This document shows positions 17,509 to 26,437 of a stretch of DNA of 64,000 nt, piece after piece (the first letter of the stretch is position 1; every line of letters starts with the position of its first letter). The notes beneath the pieces are model-generated. The model saw only the letters and a program-made list of their open reading frames with translations. It had not been told where the DNA came from and ran no database searches. A program made the position numbers and the translations under genes. Origin of the DNA: Clavibacter sp. VKM Ac-2873 (lineage in GTDB: Bacteria > Actinomycetota > Actinomycetes > Actinomycetales > Microbacteriaceae); assembly GCF_015351075.1 (NCBI RefSeq), contig NZ_JADKRS010000002.1, positions 248,001 through 312,000 of the forward strand, given 5' to 3'.

Positions 17509-18243
17509 TCAGGCGGGGATGGCGCCGCGCCACGTCCGCAGGATCTCGCGCTCCGAGCCGGTGAGGCCCGCCGCGTCGCCGAGCGCCTCGAGGTCGATCC
17601 CCGCCATCGCCTCCCGGAACGCCGCCTCGCTCGTGGTGCCGCGCTCGGCGAGGCAGTCCGCGATCGCCGGCTCCAGGTCGGGCTGGCCCTGGTTCGCCGA
17701 CCGCTCCGGGCCGCGGCGGATGCTCTCCAGGTAGTCGTCGACGATGTCGTCCGGCTCGGCGTCCACCGCGAGGAGCAGGACCAGGGCGATGAGGCCCGTG
17801 CGATCGCGTCCGGCGCCGCAGTGGAAGAGGACGCCGCCCGCGGGGGCGTGGGCGATCGTCCGCAGCGCGGATCCGGCGCGCTCCGGCAGCGCGGCGAGGT
17901 GCGGGAGGTAGTAGAGGGGCGTGCCGACGAGGCCGGTGTCCCAGTACGGCACCCAGAAGTCCGGGTGGTCGTCGTGGCCGTCGAGGTCGACGTGGGCGAC
18001 GTGGACCCACGCGGGCCGCGGGCGCGTGTCGCGGGCGCGCTCGGCGGGCTGGCGGAGGTCGAGCACCGTGCGGTAGCCGAGCTCGCGCAGGCGCTCCCAC
18101 CCGGCGTCGGTGATGAGGTCGGCGTCCTCGCAGCGGGCGAGGACGCCGGTCGGGGTCGTGCCGCCGGAGCGGAGGCGGATGCCGCCGAGGTCGCGGGCGT
18201 TGACGAGGCCGTCGATCGGGAGGGTGCGGTCGGATGCGGTCAT
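17509..18243 (-). CDS. Tyrosine-protein phosphatase (Y_phosphatase3 type)
   Basis: A 244-residue protein. NARDLGGIRLRSGG sits near residue 15 and the CX5R loop HCGAGRDRTGLIALVLL near residue 140. The Cys is nucleophile and Arg binds phosphate. The pattern belongs to the dual-specificity/tyrosine phosphatase branch (DUF-type Y_phosphatase3, including PtpB and LipA relatives) common in actinobacteria. The upstream YRTVLDLRQPAERA also fits. It may act on protein phosphotyrosine or on phosphoinositides; substrate unknown. ATG 18243 is the start. It is divergent from the HTH regulator at 18341 with a palindrome between. Confidence 0.85.
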   Translation of the reverse strand: MTASDRTLPIDGLVNARDLGGIRLRSGGTTPTGVLARCEDADLITDAGWERLRELGYRTVLDLRQPAERARDTRPRPAWVHVAHVDLDGHDDHPDFWVPYWDTGLVGTPLYYLPHLAALPERAGSALRTIAHAPAGGVLFHCGAGRDRTGLIALVLLLAVDAEPDDIVDDYLESIRRGPERSANQGQPDLEPAIADCLAERGTTSEAAFREAMAGIDLEALGDAAGLTGSEREILRTWRGAIPA

Positions 18244-18293
18244 CGCCCGAGTCGACCATGCCGGCGAGCGGCCCGCATCATCCTCCCGACCCC

Positions 18294-18307
18294 CAAACGG
18301 ATGTTTG
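18294..18307. promoter_or_regulatory. Palindromic operator candidate between phosphatase and HTH genes
   Basis: CAAAC-GGAT-GTTTG is a perfect 5-base inverted repeat with a 4-base spacer in an A/T-rich patch of a very GC-rich region. It lies in the 97-base divergent gap, 51 bases from the phosphatase start and 33 bases from the HTH gene start. It is a plausible site for that regulator. Confidence 0.45.
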
Positions 18308-18340
18308 ACAGTTGGGTGCGGGGCGTGGTCGGATGGCCGC

Positions 18341-18910
18341 GTGCCCGCCGACGAGACCGACCTCCGCGACCTCCGCGTCATCGCCCACCCGCTGCGCCTG
18401 CGCCTCCTCTCGCTCTGCACGAGGTCGCCCGTGAGCGCCTCGGAGGCCGCGCGCGAGCTCGGGGAGACGCAGGCGAACGTGAGCTACCACCTGCGCCGCC
18501 TGCGCGAGTCCGGGCTCCTCGAGGAGGCGGGCGTCGAGCGGATCCGCGGGGGAGCGGCCAAGCGCTACCGGCACGTGCCCGCGAGCGGCGAGCGGCTCGA
18601 CGCGCTGACCGGGGGCGCCATGCCCACGCTGGCCGCCGCGCTCACGGCGGAGCTGACCCGCCGCGCGGCGCGGCACGCGGAGGGCACGCGGCCGGTGATC
18701 ACGGACGCCGAGCTCACGGTCTCCGCCGGCACGTGGATCCGCGTGCAGGAGCTCGCCCGCGAGCTCGGCACCGTGCTCCACGACGACTCCGCCCGCCGCC
18801 CGGGGGACGACGACGTGCGGGTCAGCGCGACGCTGGCGCTGTTCGCGCTGGCGGCCGACGCCGCCGCACCGCCGGCGCCGGGTGCGCCCGAGGATGCGGT
18901 GACCGCGTGA
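18341..18910 (+). CDS. ArsR-like winged-helix regulator
   Basis: A 189-residue protein. An ArsR-type HTH is at residues 5-75 (VIAHPLRLRLLSLCTRSPVS, ASEAARELGETQANVSYHLR, then LRESGLLEEAG). The C-terminal half resembles helix-turn-helix 20 (HTH_20) regulators linked with MFS exporters. There are no metal-binding cysteine pairs. GTG 18341 starts the product VPADETDLRDL. The stop overlaps the MFS gene (GTGA), so the pair is one operon and the regulator probably controls the transporter. The inducer is unknown. Confidence 0.82.
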   Translation: MPADETDLRDLRVIAHPLRLRLLSLCTRSPVSASEAARELGETQANVSYHLRRLRESGLLEEAGVERIRGGAAKRYRHVPASGERLDALTGGAMPTLAAALTAELTRRAARHAEGTRPVITDAELTVSAGTWIRVQELARELGTVLHDDSARRPGDDDVRVSATLALFALAADAAAPPAPGAPEDAVTA

Positions 18911-20223
18911 CCGCGAACGGGACCCCGCCCGCCGCCCGCCCCGGCTACCTCGCCGTCCTGGCGCTGCCCGGCGCGCTCCGGGTGTTCCTCCCCGCGATGC
19001 TCGGCCGGCTCTCGTTCGCGATGGTCTCCCTCGCGCTGCTGCTCCTCATCCAGTCGCGCACCGGCTCCTTCGCCGCCGCCGGCCTCGCGACCGGAGCGTT
19101 CGGCCTCGCCAACGTGCTCGCCTCCCCCGCGCGGGCCCGGCTCGTGGACGCCCGCGGCCAGCGCACGGTGCTCGTGGCGCTCGCCGTCGTCCACGCGCTC
19201 GGGCTCGTCGGCGTGCTCGCGGTGGTGCGGATCGGCGCGCCCGTCGGGCTCGTCGTCGTCGCGGCCGTGCTCGCCGGCCTCGCGATGCCGCCGCTCGGCG
19301 CCGCCATGCGCGTCGTGTGGGCGGCGCTCGTGCCCGATCCGCGGATGCGGACGCGCGCCTACAGCCTCGACGCCGTGGGGGAGGAGGTCGTCTTCACGGT
19401 CGGCCCGCTCCTCGTGGCGGCGCTCGTCGCGGTCTCAGATCCCGAGGTCGCCGTCCTCGCGTCGGCCGCCGCGAGCGTGCTGGGCACGCTCGGCATGACG
19501 TCGTCGCGGCTGTCCCGGGCGCAGGGCGCGCGACCGGCGTCGACCGTGGACGCGCCGGTGGAGGGCGGGCGCACGGCCGGCGGGCGCGCGCGTCGCCGGT
19601 CCGCGGATCCGCTCCGCCAGCCGCTCGTGCTCCCCCTGCTCGTGACGCTGCTCGGGGTGGGCGCGGTGCTCGGATCCGTGGAGGTCGCCGTCGCCGCGCT
19701 GGCCGAGGGCGCCGGCAGCACGGCGCTCGCGGGCCCGCTGCTCGCCGCGTTCGCCGCGGGCAGCGCGGTCGGCGGCCTCGCGTACGGGTCGCGCGCGTGG
19801 CGGTCGCCGACGCGGATCCGCCTGGTCGTCCTCGTCGCCGCGATGCTCGCGGCGACGGCCGTGCTCGCCGCGGTGGCGGCCCGGATCTCCGCCGCGCCGG
19901 ATGCGCTCGCCCTCCTCCTGCTCGGAGTCGCGCTCGTCCCCGTCGGCCTGTTCCTCGCCCCCGCGATGGTCACGGGCTACCTCCTCGCCGACGCGCAGAC
20001 CGCGCCGTCGGTCCGCACCGAGGCCTCCGCGTGGGTCAACACGGCCGTCAACACGGGGGTCGCGCTGGCGGCGGCCGTGGTCGGCGCGGTGGTGGACGCG
20101 GCGGGACCGGTGCCCGGCATCGTGGTCGGCGCGGTCGCGGCGCTCCTCGCGGGCGGCATCGCCGCGCCGGCGCTCCTGCGGCGCCGCGCGACACCGGTGG
20201 AGGCCCGGCCGAGCGCCTCCTAG
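18907..20223 (+). CDS. MFS transporter
   Basis: A 438-residue membrane protein with about 12 hydrophobic helices. A central cytoplasmic loop (about residues 200-240, rich in Arg and Pro) separates two halves, as in MFS efflux proteins. Motif A-like sequence is seen in ANVLASPARARLVDARGQRT. Substrate unknown; coupling to a dedicated regulator suggests drug or metabolite export. The GTG start overlaps the regulator stop. The last 4 bases overlap the convergent menF stop. Confidence 0.85.
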   Translation: MTANGTPPAARPGYLAVLALPGALRVFLPAMLGRLSFAMVSLALLLLIQSRTGSFAAAGLATGAFGLANVLASPARARLVDARGQRTVLVALAVVHALGLVGVLAVVRIGAPVGLVVVAAVLAGLAMPPLGAAMRVVWAALVPDPRMRTRAYSLDAVGEEVVFTVGPLLVAALVAVSDPEVAVLASAAASVLGTLGMTSSRLSRAQGARPASTVDAPVEGGRTAGGRARRRSADPLRQPLVLPLLVTLLGVGAVLGSVEVAVAALAEGAGSTALAGPLLAAFAAGSAVGGLAYGSRAWRSPTRIRLVVLVAAMLAATAVLAAVAARISAAPDALALLLLGVALVPVGLFLAPAMVTGYLLADAQTAPSVRTEASAWVNTAVNTGVALAAAVVGAVVDAAGPVPGIVVGAVAALLAGGIAAPALLRRRATPVEARPSAS

Positions 20224-21494
20224 CCGAGCGCTTCCACGACCGGCCGGAACTTCATCGCCGTCTCGGCGCGCTCGCGCTCGGGGTCGGACCCCGCGACGAT
20301 GCCGGCGCCCGCGTGCGCGACGATGGCGCCCGACGGATCCACCTGGGCGCCGCGGAGCGCGATGGCCCACTCGCCGTCGCCGTCGGCCGCCACCCAGCCG
20401 ACCGGCCCGGCGTACCGTCCGCGGTCGGCCGGCTCGAGCGCGGCGATGAGCTCCAGGGCGGCGGCCGTCGGGTGCCCGGCGACCGCGGCCGTCGGGTGCA
20501 GCGCGCCCACGAGGTCGAGCGACGAGGATCCGTCGCCCAGCGTGCCCGTGACGTCGCTCGCCAGGTGCCACAGGTTCGGCAGCTTGAGCGTGAAGGGCGC
20601 GTCGGTCGTGGAGAGGTCGCGGCTGTGCGGGCGGAGGGCGTCGAGCACGCTGTCGCGCGCGAAGGCGTGCTCCTGGTTGTCCTTGGGGCTCGCGACGAGG
20701 CCCGCGGCCGCGGCGGCGTCGGCCCGCGCGTCCGCGCCGCGCGAGACGGTGCCGGCGAGCACGCGCGCGCCGACCGTGCCGCCGCCGACGCGCACGAGCG
20801 TCTCGGGGCTGGCGCCGATGAGGCCGTCGACGGCGTAGGTCCAGCAGTCCGGGTAGCCGAGCGCGAAGCGGCTGAGGGCGAGCCGGAGGTCGCCGCCGAG
20901 GGGGAGCCGGCCGACGAGGTCGCGCGCGAGCACGACCTTCTCGACCTCGCCGGCCGCGATCGCGGCGACGGCGCGCGCGACGGCGGCCTCGTAGTCGTCG
21001 GGGCCCATGGATCCGGGGCGCAGGTGCAGGCGGTACTCGGCGCCGGAGCGCTCGGGCACCGGGATCGAGCCCGCGGCCAGGGCGTCGAGCGGGGAGGCGA
21101 CGTCGCCGTCCTCCCGGTCGGCCAGGCGGATCCGGGTGACCCACGAGACGCCGTCCCGCCGACCGACCACGACGCGCGGCACGATCAGGACGCTCGCCGC
21201 CGCGGAGTCGTCGGCGAAGGCGAAGGCGCCGAACGCGATGAGGCCGGTGCCGGGGATCCCGAGCGGATCCGTCACGGTCGCCGCGGCGGCCACCTCGCGC
21301 CAGGCGGCGGCGGCGTCGCGCACGCGGTCGGGCCCGCGGAACTCGAGCCGGAGGGCCTCGCCGATGCCGCCCATCCCGGATCCGTGCCGCAGCCACAGGA
21401 GCGGGTGCCGGGCGTCGAGGAGGGGGACGAGCCGGGCGATGGAGTCGACGGGGGTGGTGTCGACGAGGAGCGCTCGGACGCGGGATGCGGTCAC
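20220..21494 (-). CDS. menF: Isochorismate synthase
   Basis: A 424-residue chorismate-binding enzyme (MenF/EntC/DhbC). Characteristic pieces are GEVEKVVLARDLVGRLP (with the catalytic Lys region), ASPETLVRVGGGTVGARVLAGT, KDNQEHAF, LHPTAAVAGHPTAAA and YAGPVGWVAADGDGEWAIAL. The C-terminal AGAGIVAGSDPERERAET closes the active site. It converts chorismate to isochorismate, the first step toward menaquinone. Siderophore-type isochorismate synthases share the motifs, but menD, menG and menA nearby favour the menaquinone role. GTG 21494 has TAGGCT seven bases upstream. Confidence 0.92.
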   Translation of the reverse strand: MTASRVRALLVDTTPVDSIARLVPLLDARHPLLWLRHGSGMGGIGEALRLEFRGPDRVRDAAAAWREVAAAATVTDPLGIPGTGLIAFGAFAFADDSAAASVLIVPRVVVGRRDGVSWVTRIRLADREDGDVASPLDALAAGSIPVPERSGAEYRLHLRPGSMGPDDYEAAVARAVAAIAAGEVEKVVLARDLVGRLPLGGDLRLALSRFALGYPDCWTYAVDGLIGASPETLVRVGGGTVGARVLAGTVSRGADARADAAAAAGLVASPKDNQEHAFARDSVLDALRPHSRDLSTTDAPFTLKLPNLWHLASDVTGTLGDGSSSLDLVGALHPTAAVAGHPTAAALELIAALEPADRGRYAGPVGWVAADGDGEWAIALRGAQVDPSGAIVAHAGAGIVAGSDPERERAETAMKFRPVVEALG

Positions 21495-21501
21495 GGATGC
21501 C

Positions 21502-21507
21502 AGCCTA
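21502..21507 (-). promoter_or_regulatory. -10 element of menF
   Basis: TAGGCT on the minus strand, 7 bases before GTG 21494, consistent with a leaderless transcript. Confidence 0.45.
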
Positions 21508-21661
21508 CCGCCGGGGATCCGGGCCTCCCCGGGCGCCGGCCGGGCGCCGGCCGACCGCGGGCCGACCGTGGGCCGCGGCCCCGTCCGCTCCCGTCGCCCC
21601 CGTCCTCTGATGGGCCCCTGGGCATCCGGCCGCCGCCCACCGCGTGCCCAGCGCGCCCGAA

Positions 21662-21667
21662 TAGACT
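21662..21667 (+). promoter_or_regulatory. -10 element of menG
   Basis: TAGACT, followed by 6 bases and then GTG 21674. It favours GTG 21674 over the adjoining ATG 21677. Confidence 0.45.
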
Positions 21668-21673
21668 GACCGC

Positions 21674-22411
21674 GTGATGCGAGCAGACCTCAGCAAGAAG
21701 CCCGGCCAGGTGTCGGCCATGTTCGACGAGGTCTCGAGCGCCTACGACCGCACGAACACCCTCCTGTCGGTAGGGAACGACCAGCTGTGGCGCGTCGCCA
21801 CCACGCGGGCCGTCGCGCCCGTCGCCGGGGAGCGGATCCTCGACCTGGCCGCGGGCACGGGCACCTCGAGCGCCGCGCTCGCCGCGTCCGGCGCGCACGT
21901 GGTCGCCGCCGACTTCTCGGAGGGCATGCTCGAGGTCGGCCGCCGCCGCCTCGCCGGCAACGGCCGGGTCGAGTTCGTGCACGCGGACGCCACCGACCTC
22001 CCCTTCGACGACGACTCCTTCGACGCCGTCACCATCTCCTTCGGCCTGCGCAACGTGGTCGAGCCGCGGAAGGGCCTCGACGAGCTGCTCCGCGTCCTCA
22101 AGCCCGGCGGCCGCATCGTCATCTGCGAGTTCAGCACCCCGCCCGTGCCGCTGGTGCGCCGTGGCTACGACCTCTACATGAAGGCCGTCGCGCCGTCGCT
22201 CGTGAAGCTCGTGAGCTCGAACGCCAGCGCGTACGAGTACCTCAACGAGTCGATCCAGGCCTGGCCCGACCAGGAGACGCTGGCCTCGTGGCTGCGCGAG
22301 GCGGGATTCGCCTCGGTCGAGCACCGCAACCTCACCGCGGGGATCGTGGCGCTGCACCGCGGCGTCAAGCCCGCCGGCCGTCACGCCGCTCCCCGTCCCG
22401 CCGCGTCCTGA
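21674..22411 (+). CDS. menG: Demethylmenaquinone methyltransferase
   Basis: A 245-residue class I methyltransferase of the UbiE/MenG family. Family marks are MFDEVSSAYDRTNTLLSVG, the SAM loop ILDLAAGTGTSSAALAASG, ATDLPFDDDSFDAVTISFGL and RVLKPGGRIVICEFSTP. It methylates demethylmenaquinone in the last step of menaquinone synthesis. It is divergent from menF, which suits coordinated expression. The start codon could be GTG 21674 or ATG 21677; the -10 spacing favours the first. The polyprenyl synthase gene follows after 34 bases. Confidence 0.95.
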   Translation: MMRADLSKKPGQVSAMFDEVSSAYDRTNTLLSVGNDQLWRVATTRAVAPVAGERILDLAAGTGTSSAALAASGAHVVAADFSEGMLEVGRRRLAGNGRVEFVHADATDLPFDDDSFDAVTISFGLRNVVEPRKGLDELLRVLKPGGRIVICEFSTPPVPLVRRGYDLYMKAVAPSLVKLVSSNASAYEYLNESIQAWPDQETLASWLREAGFASVEHRNLTAGIVALHRGVKPAGRHAAPRPAAS

Positions 22412-22445
22412 CCGCGCGAGAACCCCACAGACAAGGACGCCGAAC

Positions 22446-23519
22446 ATGAGTCCGAGCATCCCGCTCGCCCGGCGCGGCAGCTCCGTCGCCTCGCACGCCA
22501 GCCTCACCGAGCGCCTCTTCGCGTCCTCCGACGACCGGCGGATGGCGCGCAGCATCGACGACGGGCTCGCGCTCGTCGAGGAGCAGCTGCTGCGCGAGGT
22601 CCGGTTCGCCGACGACGTGGCCGACGTCACCACGCGCTACCTCCTCGACGCGGGCGGCAAGCGCGTGCGCCCGATGCTCGCCCTCCTCATCGCGCAGCTC
22701 GGCGAGGGCAACACCCAGCAGGTCGTGGACGCGGCGGTCGCCATCGAGATCACGCACCTCGCGTCGCTGTACCACGACGACGTCATGGACGAGGCGGACA
22801 TGCGCCGCGGCGTCCCGAGCGCGCAGGCCGTGTGGGGCAACTCCGTCGCCATCCTCGCGGGCGACCTCCTCTTCGCCCGCGCCAGCAGGATCGTCGCCGA
22901 CCTCGGCCCGCGCGCCATCCGCCTCCAGGCCGCGACCTTCGAGCGCCTCGTGCTCGGCCAGCTGCACGAGACCATCGGCCCGCGCGAGAGCCAGGACCCG
23001 ATCGAGCACTACCTCGACGTCCTCGCCGACAAGACCGGCTCCCTCATCGCGTGCGCCGCGCAGATGGGCGTCATCTACTCCGGCGCGGATCCCGAGCTCG
23101 AGTCGGCCGTGCTGGCCTTCGGCGAGCGCACGGGCGTGGCCTTCCAGCTCGTCGACGACGTGCTCGACCTCGCCGACCAGCCCGAGGAGACCGGCAAGCT
23201 CGCCGGCACCGACCTCCGTGCGGGCGTCGCCACCCTCCCCCTCCTGTACCTGCGTCGGCTCGCGGAGACGGACGCCGCCGCGGCGTCGCTGCTCGCGCGG
23301 ATCCAGCGCGACGTGGAGCACGACGAGACGCCGGAGTCCGAGGCCGACCTCACGGCGGCCATCGCCGAGCTCCGCGACCACGAGGTCACGGCCCGCACCA
23401 TCGCCGAGGCCCACCGCTGGGCCGCCGAGGCGGTCGACGCGCTCGCGCCCCTCCCCGAGGGCCCGGTCAAGAAGGCGCTCACGCGCTTCGCCGACACCAT
23501 CGTCGAGCGCACGCGCTAG
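22446..23519 (+). CDS. Polyprenyl diphosphate synthase (menaquinone side chain)
   Basis: A 357-residue trans-prenyltransferase. The first Asp-rich motif is YHDDVMDEADMRRG near residue 113, the second QLVDDVLDLADQPEETGK near residue 235. GGKRVRPMLALLIAQLG near residue 70 is the substrate-binding start. The residues just before the first motif (ITHLASLYHDD) are small-to-medium, consistent with long-chain (C35-C45) products as in GrcC/HepT-type enzymes. Placement directly after menG indicates that it makes the menaquinone tail. Start ATG 22446 has an AAGGA site about 10 bases upstream. Confidence 0.9.
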   Translation: MSPSIPLARRGSSVASHASLTERLFASSDDRRMARSIDDGLALVEEQLLREVRFADDVADVTTRYLLDAGGKRVRPMLALLIAQLGEGNTQQVVDAAVAIEITHLASLYHDDVMDEADMRRGVPSAQAVWGNSVAILAGDLLFARASRIVADLGPRAIRLQAATFERLVLGQLHETIGPRESQDPIEHYLDVLADKTGSLIACAAQMGVIYSGADPELESAVLAFGERTGVAFQLVDDVLDLADQPEETGKLAGTDLRAGVATLPLLYLRRLAETDAAAASLLARIQRDVEHDETPESEADLTAAIAELRDHEVTARTIAEAHRWAAEAVDALAPLPEGPVKKALTRFADTIVERTR

Positions 23520-23610
23520 CCGACGCTCGTCCCCGCCGGCTCTCGCGGGGATCCGCACCACCACGCCCCCGCACGGCCGGCACGGGGACGACGACGAACC
23601 GGAGACACCA

Positions 23611-24981
23611 GTGACCAAGCTCAGGCTGGCCATCGTGGGCGCAGGGCCCGCGGGCATCTACGCGGCCGACATCATCCTGAAGGCCGAGAAGCAGTTCGAC
23701 GTCTCCATCGACCTGTTCGAGCGCCTCCCCGCGCCGTACGGCCTCGTCCGCTACGGCGTCGCGCCCGACCACCCGCGCATCAAGGGCATCATCGGCGCGC
23801 TGCGCGACGTGCTCGACCGCGGCGACATCCGCATCTTCGGCAACGTCGACTACGGCCGCGACATCACGCTGGAGGACCTGCAGAAGCACTACAACGCGGT
23901 CATCTTCTCCACGGGCGCGATCCGCGACGCCGACCTCGACATCCCCGGCATCGACCTGCCGGGCTCCTACGGCGCGGCCGACTTCGTCAACTGGTTCGAC
24001 GGCCACCCGGACTTCCCGCGCGACTGGCCGCTCGACGCGCGCGAGGTCGCGGTCATCGGCAACGGCAACGTGGCGCTCGACGTGGCGCGCATGCTCGCGA
24101 AGCACGCGGACGACCTGCTGCCCACCGAGATCCCGGACAACGTCTACACGGGCCTCAAGCACTCGCCCGTCACCGACGTCCACGTCTTCGGCCGCCGCGG
24201 GCCCGCGCAGGTGAAGTTCACGCCCCTCGAGCTGCGCGAGCTGGGCGAGGTGCCGGACGTCGACGTCATCGTCCACGACGAGGACTTCGGCGTGGATCCC
24301 GCCGCCGAGGAGGCCGCGAAGACCAACAAGCAGGTCATGGTCATCAGCCGCGTGCTGGAGAAGTGGCGCACGCGCGAGACCGGATCCGCGTCGCGTCGCC
24401 TGCACCTGCACTTCTACTCGCGCCCCGCCGAGGTGCTCGCGTCCGACGACGCCGAGCCGCGCGTCGCGGGCCTGCGCATCGAGCGCACCCGCCCGGACGG
24501 CCTCGGCGGCGTGGAGGGCACCGGCGAGTACCGCGACGTGCCCGTCCAGGCGGTCTACCGCGCGGTCGGCTACTTCGGCTCGCCCGTCGACGGGATCCCG
24601 TTCGACGAGCGCCGCGGCGTCATCCCGAACCACGAGGGCCAGGTCCTCGGCGAGGACAACGCCAGGATCCCCGGCGTCTACGCCACGGGCTGGATCAAGC
24701 GCGGGCCCGTCGGCCTCATCGGGCACACCAAGTCCGACGCCATGGAGACCGTCTCGCACGTGCTCAACGACCAGGGCGACTGGTGGACGCCCGAGGCGCC
24801 CGAGGAGCAGGCGATCGTCGACCTCCTCGCCGAGCGCGGCATCGAGTACACGGACCTCGCCGGCTGGCACGCGCTGGACGAGCACGAGATCGCCCTGGGC
24901 CAGCCGCACGGTCGCGCGCGCATCAAGGTGGTCGAGCGCGAGGAGATGCTCGAGGCGTCGCGGCGGCGGCAGTCCGTCTGA
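23611..24981 (+). CDS. Ferredoxin/adrenodoxin-type NADP reductase (FprA-like)
   Basis: A 456-residue flavoprotein. The N-terminal FAD loop is LAIVGAGPAGIYAAD, followed by YGLVRYGVAPDHPRIKG typical of adrenodoxin reductase and mycobacterial FprA. The NADP loop is VAVIGNGNVALDVARML. The region VFGRRGPAQVKFTPLELREL and the C-terminal GVYATGWIKRGPVGLIGHTK also match. It passes electrons between NADPH and ferredoxin in the cytoplasm. GTG 23611 has GGAG 8 bases upstream. A strong hairpin follows the stop. The gene is 91 bases after the prenyl synthase and may be separately transcribed. Confidence 0.93.
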   Translation: MTKLRLAIVGAGPAGIYAADIILKAEKQFDVSIDLFERLPAPYGLVRYGVAPDHPRIKGIIGALRDVLDRGDIRIFGNVDYGRDITLEDLQKHYNAVIFSTGAIRDADLDIPGIDLPGSYGAADFVNWFDGHPDFPRDWPLDAREVAVIGNGNVALDVARMLAKHADDLLPTEIPDNVYTGLKHSPVTDVHVFGRRGPAQVKFTPLELRELGEVPDVDVIVHDEDFGVDPAAEEAAKTNKQVMVISRVLEKWRTRETGSASRRLHLHFYSRPAEVLASDDAEPRVAGLRIERTRPDGLGGVEGTGEYRDVPVQAVYRAVGYFGSPVDGIPFDERRGVIPNHEGQVLGEDNARIPGVYATGWIKRGPVGLIGHTKSDAMETVSHVLNDQGDWWTPEAPEEQAIVDLLAERGIEYTDLAGWHALDEHEIALGQPHGRARIKVVEREEMLEASRRRQSV

Positions 24982-25003
24982 TCCGCACCACCTGATCGAC
25001 GCC

Positions 25004-25038
25004 GACGGGCGCCCGGGGTCCTCCCGCGGGCGCCCGTC
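25004..25038 (+). terminator. Hairpin after the ferredoxin reductase gene
   Basis: GACGGGCGCCCG and CGGGCGCCCGTC form a perfect 12-base stem with an 11-base loop, 23 bases after the stop. There is no T-run, as usual for high-GC actinobacteria. Confidence 0.55.
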
Positions 25039-25092
25039 CGCCGTCCGTCCCCAGCCGACGCCGCCTCCGCCCGGCGCGCAGGCCGCAGCCCC

Positions 25093-25098
25093 TAGGGT
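25093..25098 (+). promoter_or_regulatory. -10 element of the prepilin peptidase gene
   Basis: TAGGGT followed by 6 bases and then GTG 25105. No ribosome site is visible, so the transcript is probably leaderless. Confidence 0.45.
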
Positions 25099-25104
25099 CG
25101 CCGC

Positions 25105-25803
25105 GTGATCCCCGCCGCCCCGCCCGCCCTCGTCCTCGCGGCCGGGCTCGTCGCGGCCGGGCTCGCGGGAGCCGCGCTCGGTGCCGCGTCCCCGGCGCTC
25201 GCGCGGGCCGCCCTCGCCGGCGGTCGCCGCCCCCACGGCCTCGACGCCCGGCCGCTGGCTCCGCTCCCCGGCCTCGGCCGCGCCGCCGCGGTCGTCGCCG
25301 CCCTGGTCACGGGCGCCCTCGCGGCCGTGATCGTGGCCGAGACGCCGCCCGCGCGGATCCCCGTGGCGCTCCTCCTCGGGGCCGTCGGGCCGGTGCTCGT
25401 GCTCGCCGACCTCGCGGCGCACCGCCTGCCCGACCGCGCGACCGCTCCTGCCGCCGTCGCGGCGGCGGCCCTCGCGCTGGCCACCGGCGGATCCGGCCTC
25501 CTGCTCCAGGCGGCGTCCTGCGGCGCGGGCGCGGTCATCGTCCTCGCGCTCCTCCAGGCCGCGACCGGCGGCGGCATCGGCACGGGCGACGTGAAGCTCG
25601 CCGGCGTCATCGGGCTGGCGCTCGGGCAGCTCGGATCCGCGGAGGTCGCGCTGGGCCTCGCCGCGGGCACGCTCCTCGGCGGCGTCGCGGCCACCGCCCT
25701 CCTGGTCGGCGGCCGGGCGCGGGCGGCGACCGCGGTCCCCTTCGGCCCGTGGCTGCTGCTGGGCGCGCTCCTCGTGGCCGCCGCTCCCAGTACGCTCGCG
25801 TGA
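25105..25803 (+). CDS. Prepilin leader peptidase (A24 family)
   Basis: A 232-residue membrane protein with 6-7 hydrophobic helices. The two catalytic aspartates of A24 peptidases are visible: ADLAAHRLPDR (about residue 95) and GTGDVKLAGVIGLALG (GxGD, about residue 160). It lacks the N-terminal methyltransferase domain with cysteines found in PilD of Gram-negatives, as is usual in actinobacterial TadV/CpaA-type enzymes. It would cleave prepilin leaders for Flp/Tad-type pili. No other pilus gene is in the window, so the substrate genes are elsewhere. Start GTG 25105. Confidence 0.85.
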   Translation: MIPAAPPALVLAAGLVAAGLAGAALGAASPALARAALAGGRRPHGLDARPLAPLPGLGRAAAVVAALVTGALAAVIVAETPPARIPVALLLGAVGPVLVLADLAAHRLPDRATAPAAVAAAALALATGGSGLLLQAASCGAGAVIVLALLQAATGGGIGTGDVKLAGVIGLALGQLGSAEVALGLAAGTLLGGVAATALLVGGRARAATAVPFGPWLLLGALLVAAAPSTLA

Positions 25804-25927
25804 GCGTGCGGACGACCCCGGCCGATGGTTGCCTGTGCGCGCAGCGTCCCCGCGGTCGTGCAGGCGTACGGTGGAGGAAGTGTCCAAGACCCCGGCATCG
25901 ACGTACGGACGAGCCAGAGGAAAAGAA

Positions 25928-26422
25928 ATGGCACACAGATCGCTCACACTGCTGCAGGACGAGACCGGCGTGCTCCTGGCCGCGGCCTCGCGCGCGGTGG
26001 TCTCGCTCTACCGGCCGCTGCTGCAGCCGCTCAACCTGACGCATCCGCAGTACCTGGTGCTGCTGGCCCTCGACGAGGAGGAGCCGCAGGCGGTCGTCGA
26101 CCTCGCGGAGAAGCTGCACCTCACCCCGGGCACGCTCTCCCCGCTGCTGAAGCGCCTGGAGGTGTTCGGCTACGTCACGCGCTTCCGCGACACCACGGAC
26201 GAGCGCCGCCTCTCGGTCGGCCTCACCGACGCCGGGCGCGACATGCTCCCCGTCATCTGGCGCGTGGGCGACCAGGTCCGCCGCGACATCGCCGGGGAGG
26301 GCGCGGGCGACTCGCCGCTCCGCGACCTGCTGCAGGACGTCCTCGACCGCGCGACCGCCCAGGAGCAGGAGCTCGTCCCGGACGACGACCTCCCTGACGC
26401 ACCCGCCGCCGACCGTGACTGA
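25928..26422 (+). CDS. MarR/OhrR-like transcriptional regulator
   Basis: A 164-residue MarR protein. The opening LQPLNLTHPQYLVLLALDEE resembles OhrR, and the recognition region is VVDLAEKLHLTPGTLSPLLK, followed by LEVFGYVTRFRDTTDERRLS. The reactive N-terminal Cys of OhrR is absent, so peroxide sensing by that residue is not expected. The acidic C-terminus (PDDDLPDAPAADRD) is probably flexible. ATG 25928 has an A-rich ribosome site (GAGGAAAAGAA) directly upstream. No ohr-like partner is adjacent, and the targets are unknown. Confidence 0.85.
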   Translation: MAHRSLTLLQDETGVLLAAASRAVVSLYRPLLQPLNLTHPQYLVLLALDEEEPQAVVDLAEKLHLTPGTLSPLLKRLEVFGYVTRFRDTTDERRLSVGLTDAGRDMLPVIWRVGDQVRRDIAGEGAGDSPLRDLLQDVLDRATAQEQELVPDDDLPDAPAADRD

Positions 26423-26437
26423 TCCGCGTCCCATCCG

